Shown: in pieces, positions 58,453-64,000 of the stretch
How the letters are laid out: every line of letters starts with the position of its first letter
How positions within the stretch are numbered: position 1 is the stretch's first letter
Source of the DNA: Streptomyces sp. NBC_00510
GTDB taxonomy: Bacteria; Actinomycetota; Actinomycetes; Streptomycetales; Streptomycetaceae
Direction: 5' to 3'
NCBI GenBank assembly: GCA_036013505.1
Contig: CP107851.1
Coordinates: 9,162,001-9,226,000, forward strand
DNA length: 64,000 bases
Notes under the pieces: generated by a model
The model's input: the letters and a program-made list of their open reading frames with translations, nothing else
Told to the model about the DNA's origin: nothing
Databases searched by the model: none
Made by a program: the position numbers and the translations under genes

Positions 58453-58589
58453 CGGCCGGGCCCGTTCCTGATCGAACCAGTCGACCGGAGTGGTTGACCT
58501 CGAACTGCTCGCCGGCGAAGTCGAACACCGCCTCATCCTGCCAGAGCCCGCGCGGCGGGCTTGAACCGGCCGTAACGGGAGGTCATAGC

Positions 58590-59372
58590 GTGGTCGGCGT
58601 GATCGGGAACGACGACGACCGGCGTCTGTGGAGCATCGGCGAGGTGGCCCGCGCCACCGGCACGACCATCCGCACGCTGCGCCACTACGACGAGATCGGC
58701 CTGCTCGGGGCGAGTGCACGCACCGCCGCCGGACACCGCCGCTACACCGAGCGGGACGTGCGCCGGCTCTACCGGGTGCGGGCACTGCGCGCGCTCGGGC
58801 TGCCGCTGGACGAGATCCAGCGCGTCCTCGCGGACAGCGGGGAGGACCTGGGGTCGATGCGCGACCTGCTGACCGCCCAGCTGACCGCGCTGGAGGCGCA
58901 TGCCGGGCGGATCCGGCAGCTCACCGCGCAGCTCCGCGGGCTCCTCGGGCGGATCGAGGAGACGTCGATGCCCGATCCCGAACAGTTCATGACGACCTTG
59001 GAGTTGATGTCCGTGTTCGAGACCCACTTCACCGCCGGGCAGCGGGAGCAACTGGCCGCGCGACGGGCCGAGATCGGCCCGGAGGGCGTCGAGGCCGCGA
59101 GGACCGAGTGGACCGGGCTCGTGGAGGCGCTGCTGTCGCACGTCGAGGCGGGCACCCACGCCGACGACCCGGAGGTCAGGGCCCTGGTCGGCCGCTGGGA
59201 CGCCGTGGGGAGCGGCTTCCACGCCGCGGGGGAGGACGGCGAGGCGACCAGGGCCGCCGCGCGGAAGCTGTGGGACGAGCGCGGGGAGGAACTCGCGCGG
59301 AACCTGCCGTGGCCCCCGGACCGGATGCGGGCCCTGCTGCGGTACGTGGAGGAGGTCCGCGAGGCCGACTAG
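58590..59372 (+). CDS. MerR regulator with TipAS-like effector domain
   Basis: 260 residues from GTG 58590 with GGGAGG 6 nt upstream; a GTG at 58599 is less likely. MerR helix-turn-helix (W-S-I-G-E-V-A-R-A-T-G-T-T-I-R-T-L-R-H-Y-D-E-I-G-L-L) and a dimerisation coil to about residue 120. The last ~120 residues (F-T-A-G-Q-R-E-Q-L-A-A-R-R-A-E-I-G, W-T-G-L-V-E-A-L-L) fit TipAS, the antibiotic-recognition domain of TipAL. It may answer to a peptide antibiotic. The target gene is not clear. Confidence 0.88.
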   Translation: MVGVIGNDDDRRLWSIGEVARATGTTIRTLRHYDEIGLLGASARTAAGHRRYTERDVRRLYRVRALRALGLPLDEIQRVLADSGEDLGSMRDLLTAQLTALEAHAGRIRQLTAQLRGLLGRIEETSMPDPEQFMTTLELMSVFETHFTAGQREQLAARRAEIGPEGVEAARTEWTGLVEALLSHVEAGTHADDPEVRALVGRWDAVGSGFHAAGEDGEATRAAARKLWDERGEELARNLPWPPDRMRALLRYVEEVREAD

Positions 59373-59406
59373 GCTGGAACGTCGGCCGGTTGGGGGAGGG
59401 AGACCG

Positions 59407-60174
59407 ATGGACGGGATGACGCGAGGGCCGGGCGGACCGCTCTCACGCGGTCCGGGCGGGGCGGCCGGAGCGCCGCGGGGACGGCTGCACCGGCCCGGTG
59501 ATCTCAGCGTCTCCCCGGGTCCCGACCGGCACCACTACTGGGCCCTGCTGCCCGAATACGTCCGCGCGCGCATGACGCACGGCACGGGCACCGTCCTTGA
59601 GTGGTGGGCGCACGCGGCGGCCGGCGGCGGGGTCCAGGCCGTGGTGCTCGGCACCGACGGCCTCGGCGTGGCAGAACCCGCCGACGGCCCGGGTTCCTCG
59701 GTGCGCACCCTCCGGCTCGACCCGGACTCCTTCGTCACCCGGCCCTTCCGGAGCGGCCCGGCGACTCCCACGGCACGCGCCGCAGGTCTGGGGGCCGCCG
59801 CCTCGCTGCTCTCAGGACGGGCGGCGCCCACGCACTCCCCCGCGGCAGCCGACGCCGAGGGCGCCCAGGGCGCCGAACCCGAGCTCACCCGGGAGGCCCG
59901 GGACTTCCTCGGCAACCTGCCACCGGGCGCCCAGCGCTTCCTCCAGCAGCCCTTCCTCGGCGACGACCGGCACGTCACCACCCGGTGGTACTTCTACGAG
60001 CAGCCCGTGGCCGGGGGCCTGTCGGAGATGTCCGTCTGGTGCCACCTGGAGGGCCGGCGCACGGTGACCTTCCTCTCCGGAACCCGCCGGCTGCCGCAGG
60101 GCGCCGCTCCCGCACAGGCCACGTGGTCCGTCGTGTGCCGCCGTGCGGCCGTGCTGCCCCCGGCGGGCCCCTGA
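59407..60174 (+). CDS. Hypothetical protein of unrecognised family
   Basis: 255 residues from ATG 59407 with GGGAGG 6 nt upstream, 34 nt after the MerR gene. The start is Gly/Pro/Arg rich (to about residue 35), the middle contains W-A-L-L-P-E-Y-V-R-A-R-M and E-W-W-A-H, and the C-terminal third has F-L-Q-Q-P-F-L and W-C-H-L-E-G-R-R-T-V. No signal peptide, membrane segment or catalytic motif. Probably in one operon with the MerR-TipAS gene. Confidence 0.7.
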   Translation: MDGMTRGPGGPLSRGPGGAAGAPRGRLHRPGDLSVSPGPDRHHYWALLPEYVRARMTHGTGTVLEWWAHAAAGGGVQAVVLGTDGLGVAEPADGPGSSVRTLRLDPDSFVTRPFRSGPATPTARAAGLGAAASLLSGRAAPTHSPAAADAEGAQGAEPELTREARDFLGNLPPGAQRFLQQPFLGDDRHVTTRWYFYEQPVAGGLSEMSVWCHLEGRRTVTFLSGTRRLPQGAAPAQATWSVVCRRAAVLPPAGP

Positions 60175-60258
60175 GGCCTCCCGTGCGGAGGCGTTTCCGG
60201 GTGGCCGCGGTGACGCCGTAGCATCCGCTGGAGAGGGACGAACGCCGGAAGGGACGCG

Positions 60259-61224
60259 ATGGGCTTGGACGAATCCGTGGCAGCCCGTGCCGAGGACGTG
60301 GCGCTCACCCGGGCCGCGCAGGCGGGTGACGTCACGGCGCTCGGTCTGCTCCTGGAGCGTCACCGGGCCGGCATGCGCGCCGTCGCCCTGAGCGTCCTGG
60401 GCCCGGGGCCCGACGTGGACGACGTGCTGCAGGACGCCTCGCTGACGGCGCTGCGCCGCGTGGGCGACGTCCGCGATCCCGCCGCGGTGGGGCCGTGGCT
60501 GCGGATGATCGTCCGCAACAACGCCCGCTCCCTGCTGCGCGGCACGGTCCCCACCAGCCCGGTCGACGACCTCGTCCTGCGCGCGGCGGACTCCGGCCCC
60601 GAGCGGTGGCTGGAGTCCGCCGCGCTGCGGGACTGGATCTGGGAGGCCATCGAGCAGCTCTCCCCGACGCTGCGGCTGCCGCTGGTACTGCGCCACTTCA
60701 CTACTGGCGTCAGCTCGTACGAGCAGATCGCCTCGGCCTGCGGGCTTCCCGTCGGCACCGTCCGCAGCCGGCTCAGCCAGGCCCGGGCCAAGCTCGCCCA
60801 GGCACTCGCCGACACCGCGGACGGCGCCCACGACGACAGCGTCCGGCGCACCAGGGCCAGCAGGACCGAGGCCCACGAGACCCTGGCCGCGGCCGAACGC
60901 GGCCACTTCGCCGGCTTCCTGCGGGAACGCTGGTCACCCGAGGTCGGCCTGTTCAGCGGGAGGGAGCGGGTGGGGGGCAGGGGCCTGCTGATCCGCGGCA
61001 TGGACTCCGACCTGACCGCCGGGGTCCGCCAGCGCCTCGTGCACGCCGTCGCCGGGCGCTCGCTGACCGTCTGGGAGATGGACATCGTCAACCCGCCGGA
61101 CAACCCCGGGCACTGCCCGCCCGCCGTCGCCTGGCTGATGACCCACGACGCCGCGGGCCGGGTCGACGGCCTGCGGCTCCACCACCCCCGCCCCGTGCCC
61201 ATACCGGGCGCCGCGGCCGCGTGA
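60259..61224 (+). CDS. ECF sigma factor with C-terminal SnoaL-like domain
   Basis: 321 residues from ATG 60259 with GAAGGG 5 nt upstream. Region 2 (D-V-D-D-V-L-Q-D-A-S-L-T-A-L-R-R-V) near residue 55 and region 4 (L-S-P-T-L-R-L-P-L-V-L-R, G-T-V-R-S-R-L-S-Q-A-R) near 150. Residues about 205-315 add a domain like the NTF2/SnoaL tails of ECF41 and ECF56-type sigma factors (W-S-P-E-V-G-L-F-S-G, W-E-M-D-I-V-N-P-P), which modulate sigma activity internally. No anti-sigma gene is adjacent. Confidence 0.85.
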   Translation: MGLDESVAARAEDVALTRAAQAGDVTALGLLLERHRAGMRAVALSVLGPGPDVDDVLQDASLTALRRVGDVRDPAAVGPWLRMIVRNNARSLLRGTVPTSPVDDLVLRAADSGPERWLESAALRDWIWEAIEQLSPTLRLPLVLRHFTTGVSSYEQIASACGLPVGTVRSRLSQARAKLAQALADTADGAHDDSVRRTRASRTEAHETLAAAERGHFAGFLRERWSPEVGLFSGRERVGGRGLLIRGMDSDLTAGVRQRLVHAVAGRSLTVWEMDIVNPPDNPGHCPPAVAWLMTHDAAGRVDGLRLHHPRPVPIPGAAAA

Positions 61225-61246
61225 GCCGGGGCGGGGTGGCCGCGCC

Positions 61247-61747
61247 TCAGCTGTGGAAGCGGATGTAGCCGTCGCCGTCCGCGTCGGAGCCGCGCTTGGT
61301 GTACGCGTGGACGTCGGAGCGGCTGCCGGAGGGCTTGTAGAGGTAGATCGTGTCGCCGTCGTTGTTCCACATGAAGTTGCAATTGGCGCGGTAGGCCACG
61401 TTGTTCTTGTCGGAGTCCGTGCCGTGGCCGCCGCGGAGCTTCACGTAGTCGCCGGGCTGGAGGTAGTGGTTCGCGGTGAAGGCGAAGCGGTTGCCCGTGG
61501 CGTCCTTGACGACGTAGCCCTTGAGGTTGACCGTCGCCGAGGCCGAGTAGTTCCTGATCGTCAGGTATTCCGCGCGGGTGTTGCCGGAGGAGCAGTTGTT
61601 GGAGTCCCGTCCGGGCGCGTCGTACTGCGCCCCGCGGATCTTGAGGGCGGAGCTGTACTCGGCGGCGTGTGCCTGGACCGGTATGAGGACGGCGGTCGCA
61701 CAGGCCGCGGCGAACGCGGCCACGCCGATACGGACGTGCTTGGTCAT
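61247..61747 (-). CDS. Secreted lamin-tail-domain protein
   Basis: 166 residues from ATG 61747 with GGGGGG upstream. Signal peptide (1-34; A-F-A-A-A-C-A-T-A-V-L-I-P-V-Q-A-H-A). The mature part is a lamin-tail-domain beta-sandwich: E-Y-L-T-I-R-N-Y-S, L-K-G-Y-V-V-K-D-A, F-A-F, L-Q-P-G-D-Y-V-K-L-R-G-G, and D-G-D-T-I-Y-L-Y. Two Cys could form a disulfide. Such domains bind surfaces or nucleic acids outside the cell; function unknown. Confidence 0.88.
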   Translation of the reverse strand: MTKHVRIGVAAFAAACATAVLIPVQAHAAEYSSALKIRGAQYDAPGRDSNNCSSGNTRAEYLTIRNYSASATVNLKGYVVKDATGNRFAFTANHYLQPGDYVKLRGGHGTDSDKNNVAYRANCNFMWNNDGDTIYLYKPSGSRSDVHAYTKRGSDADGDGYIRFHS

Positions 61748-62073
61748 GGGAATCCCCCCTGTTGGGACGGGGCCGCGCGCGGGGCACGTGCGCGGCGCGT
61801 CGGAACTGCGCCCTTCGTGGAAGGTGAGTTCCGGGACCCTCCGCCCCACCGGGAGCGCGGACCATGCGCGCCGAACCGCCCGCCTGTGCCGGGTTTCCGG
61901 CCCCCCGTCGGCGTCTTGCGAGGTATCAAACCATTCGAGGCGAACCGGAGCCGGGCTTCCGGTGACTTGGCGTCCGAAGCGAAGCAACCGGTCGACAACG
62001 GGCGTATTCCTTCGGATAGTCGCGGGTGCCGGGGTCGTGCATCGCCGCGGCGCGGGGCTGCCAGGATGTGCGC
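61748..62073. other. 326-bp region between divergent genes
   Basis: Holds the promoters of the lamin-tail and TPR genes. On the minus strand a TTGATACCTCGCA run near 61920 could be part of a promoter. No gene is seen. Confidence 0.4.
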
Positions 62074-62580
62074 ATGAACGAGAACGATCACGGGCGGGAC
62101 GAACTGCTGGCGGCCGCGGTGGGGCTGCGCGAGCGCGGGGAGGCGGAGGCGGCGAGGGAGCGGCTGGTCGCCCTCGCGGAGCGGTTCCCGGGGGACGCGG
62201 AGGTGGCCTACCAGGCGGCGTGGGCGCACGACGTACTGGGCCTGGAGGCGGAGGCGGTGCCCTTCTACGAGCAGGCCCTGCGCGGCACGGGGCTGTCGGA
62301 GGACGACCGGCGCGGCGCGCTGCTGGGCCTGGGCAGCACCTACCGGATCCTCGGGCGGTACGACGAGGCCGTCCGCCTGTTGCGCGTGGCCCTCATCGAC
62401 TTCCCCCACGACGGCGCGCTGCGGACCTTCCTGGCGATGGCCCTGTACAACACCGGCGGACACCGCGAGGCCATGCGGCTCCTGCTGACGCTGCTGGCGG
62501 ACAGCAGCTCCGACCCGGACATCGCACGCTACCGGCAGGCCGTCGCCTACTACGCCGAGGATCTCGACGCCACCTTGTGA
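62074..62580 (+). CDS. Tetratricopeptide-repeat protein
   Basis: 168 residues from ATG 62074 with AGGA 8 nt upstream. Four TPR-like repeats; clear ones are Y-Q-A-A-W-A-H-D-V-L-G-L-E-A-E-A-V-P-F-Y and G-S-T-Y-R-I-L-G-R-Y-D-E-A-V-R-L. It has the size and pattern of cytosolic Streptomyces TPR proteins that act as adaptors. No partner in the neighbourhood. Confidence 0.85.
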   Translation: MNENDHGRDELLAAAVGLRERGEAEAARERLVALAERFPGDAEVAYQAAWAHDVLGLEAEAVPFYEQALRGTGLSEDDRRGALLGLGSTYRILGRYDEAVRLLRVALIDFPHDGALRTFLAMALYNTGGHREAMRLLLTLLADSSSDPDIARYRQAVAYYAEDLDATL

Positions 62581-62885
62581 ACCCTGGGCGGGCGGGGCTC
62601 CCGCGCGCCACACGCCGGAACGGACGCCCGCCACCGGCACGCCGTTGAAGGCCTCCGTCGACGTGGGGTGGTGACGCCGTGCCGCAGGCCAACTCGGCGC
62701 CCGGCGGCGGAATCAGTGCGGTAGGCGGCGATGATGCCGGTCATAGCATCCGCCGATGGGCGCTACGGAATCGCCGGTGTCCTCCCCGTGCTCTTCCAGG
62801 CGGTCACGACGTGCCTCGTGCGCGACGTGATCATCCGGAATTCGGCACGGCGCACAGAGCGCTCGGAAGAGAACAGGGTTGGAAC
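62581..62885. other. 305-bp gap with a possible 52-codon reading frame
   Basis: A frame from ATG 62731 to TGA at 62887-62889 overlaps the SDR start (ATGA) and reads G-I-A-G-V-L-P-V-L-F-Q-A-V. It has no strong ribosome site and no recognised family; it may be an upstream peptide coupled to the SDR, a remnant, or chance. Confidence 0.3.
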
Positions 62886-63638
62886 ATGACTTCAGCACAC
62901 CTGGGCGGCGACGTCGCCCTCGTGACCGGGGCGACCAGCGGGATCGGCGCCGCGACCGCGGTGACGCTCGCCGGGCGGGGCGCGCACGTACTGGTCTCCG
63001 GCCGCGACGGCGGACGGGGTGAGGCAGTGGTCGCCGCGATCAGGGGGCGCGGCGGGAAGGCCGACTTCGTCGCGGGCGACCTGGGGGACGCCCGGTCGGC
63101 CCGGGCGCTCGCCCGCGAGGCGGTGGCGCTCGGCGGGGGCAGGGTCGACATCCTGGTGAACAACGCGGGCGTCTACCCGTTCGGGCCGACGGAGCGGACA
63201 CCGGAGAGCGACGTCGACACCGTCTACGCCCTCAACGTCAAGGCGCCGTTCTACCTGGTCGCCGAGCTCGCGCCCGCGATGGCCGGGCGCGGCCGCGGCG
63301 CGATCGTCAACGTCAGCACCATGGTCGCCGACTACGGCGCCGCGGGCATGGCGCTGTACGGGTCCAGCAAGGCGGCCCTGAACCTGCTCACCAAGTCGTG
63401 GGCGGCCGAGTACGGACCGCGCGGGGTCCGGGTGAACGCGGTGGAGCCGGGGCCGACCCGGACCGAGGGCACCTCCGGGATGGGGGAGGACCTCGCGGCT
63501 CTCGCCTCCCAGGCGCCGGCCGGGCGGCCCGCGGCACCGGAGGAGATCGCCGAGGCCATCGCCTATCTGGCCAGCGACGCGGCGAGCTTCGTGCACGGCG
63601 TGGTGCTCCCCGTGGACGGCGGGCGCACGGCGGTCTGA
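62886..63638 (+). CDS. Short-chain dehydrogenase/reductase (FabG-like)
   Basis: 250 residues from ATG 62886. V-T-G-A-T-S-G-I-G-A-A near residue 15, N-N-A-G-V near 90, the serine in N-V-S-T near 143, and the catalytic Y158-G-S-S-K162; it ends with L-P-V-D-G-G-R, the classical SDR signature. It reduces a keto group with NAD(P)H. The convergent LysR-type gene ends 53 bp away. Confidence 0.92.
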   Translation: MTSAHLGGDVALVTGATSGIGAATAVTLAGRGAHVLVSGRDGGRGEAVVAAIRGRGGKADFVAGDLGDARSARALAREAVALGGGRVDILVNNAGVYPFGPTERTPESDVDTVYALNVKAPFYLVAELAPAMAGRGRGAIVNVSTMVADYGAAGMALYGSSKAALNLLTKSWAAEYGPRGVRVNAVEPGPTRTEGTSGMGEDLAALASQAPAGRPAAPEEIAEAIAYLASDAASFVHGVVLPVDGGRTAV

Positions 63639-63691
63639 CCTCCGCCGGCGGCGTCGCCGCACCCTGAGGGCCGTGCCCCCGCGCGCGGCCC

Positions 63692-64000
63692 TCAGGCCCC
63701 CGTGGGCTGCTCGAACGCGGCGATCAGCCGTCCCAGGTCGCGCCGCCGGGAGGTGGCCGGCCACACCGCCCACGTCCGCCGGATCAGCGGGTGGCCCACC
63801 AGGGGCGACCAGGCGACGTTCTCCGGGATCGGCTGCGACCAGTCCGGCGGCGCCAGCGCGAAGGCGTGGCCCGCGCTGACGGCGGCCAGCTTCACCTCGG
63901 CGATCAGCTTCTGCCCCTCGGGGGCGTCCGGGCCCAGGTCGAGACCGTGACTGCGCAGGATTGCCGTCAGCTCGTCGTACCAGGCGGGGCTGCCGGAACG
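63692..64000 (-). CDS. LysR family regulator, C-terminal part (gene continues past the window)
   Basis: About 102 codons are visible up to the right edge, ending with the stop at 63692. V-S-A-G-H-A-F-A-L-A-P-P-D-W near the middle, W-S-P-L-V-G-H-P-L-I-R-R-T-W-A-V-W and the closing helix L-G-R-L-I-A-A-F-E are those of a LysR substrate-binding domain. The helix-turn-helix lies outside. Convergent with the SDR, so it may or may not control it. Confidence 0.8.
   Translation of the reverse strand, partial: RSGSPAWYDELTAILRSHGLDLGPDAPEGQKLIAEVKLAAVSAGHAFALAPPDWSQPIPENVAWSPLVGHPLIRRTWAVWPATSRRRDLGRLIAAFEQPTGA

Noticed and set aside
62713..62898. Cys-rich minus-strand reading frame
   Set aside because: It overlaps the SDR start on the opposite strand and has no ribosome site.

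Overview
The window is high-GC (about 72%) linear DNA with the codon use, GTG/TTG starts, AGGAGG-type ribosome sites, leaderless promoters and gene families of a Streptomyces chromosome: DUF5133, DUF3618/DUF4235/holin trio, SigE-family ECF sigma factors, SpoIIE/RsbW-type signalling proteins and many TetR, MarR, MerR, XRE and LysR regulators. There is no rRNA, tRNA, CRISPR array or recognisable antibiotic cluster. It reads as accessory, arm-like chromosome: many small, independent transcription units, many regulators and an unusually high number of decayed genes.

Layout. 0-13 kb: a beta-helix/AAA+ fusion (cut by the left edge), a TPR protein, a MOSC-ferredoxin reductase fusion, a GNAT enzyme, an XRE regulator, a SUKH-like protein, a sulfite-oxidase-type molybdoenzyme, and a GAF regulator divergent from an aldehyde dehydrogenase with a very strong shared terminator; then a GCS2 ligase and a STAS protein. 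14-17.4 kb: holin/DUF3618/DUF4235 envelope trio, a Ser-x-x tripeptide-repeat membrane protein, and three decayed genes, one interrupted by a 278-bp remnant that looks like the end of a TnpB-type insertion sequence. 17.7-25 kb: ECF sigma factor plus membrane partner, GT2-GtrA and PIG-V type glycosyltransferases (translationally coupled), an MHS transporter and two secreted proteins. 25.3-27.45 kb: a complete IS607-family element (serine recombinase plus TnpB), followed by remnants of a response regulator and a LysR regulator.

28-46 kb: a TetR gene whose promoter carries paired palindromes that recur almost identically 9 kb away in front of a SnoaL/carboxymuconolactone-decarboxylase operon beside an SDR; an F420-type LLM oxidoreductase; a SpoIIE-type protein with lost phosphatase residues; frameshifted XRE and GNAT genes; a second-type IMP dehydrogenase; an MFS transporter with a hexanucleotide repeat; a CocE hydrolase split by a single TGA; an SDR lacking its catalytic tyrosine; and a CynX-type transporter sharing a tiny divergent promoter with a GntR regulator.

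47-64 kb: a class A beta-lactamase-like enzyme; a compact YheO regulator-aminotransferase-ornithine cyclodeaminase operon with a nested palindromic operator touching the first start codon; a TesB thioesterase; an RsbW-type kinase divergent from a TetR gene across a 45-bp double operator; and a coherent glycerolipid module (GlpD and TetR divergent from an alkyl-DHAP-synthase-like flavoenzyme and a diacylglycerol kinase). The right end holds a methyltransferase, a MerR-TipAS-like regulator, a sigma factor with a SnoaL-like tail, a secreted lamin-tail protein, a TPR protein, an SDR and the 3' end of a LysR gene.

The points most worth following are the shared operators linking the 28-kb TetR gene to the 37-kb operon, the putative ether/glycerolipid module, the insertion-disrupted zinc-ribbon gene, the tripeptide-repeat protein, and the number of single-event lesions (one nonsense codon and several one-base shifts), which could be real decay or assembly error.
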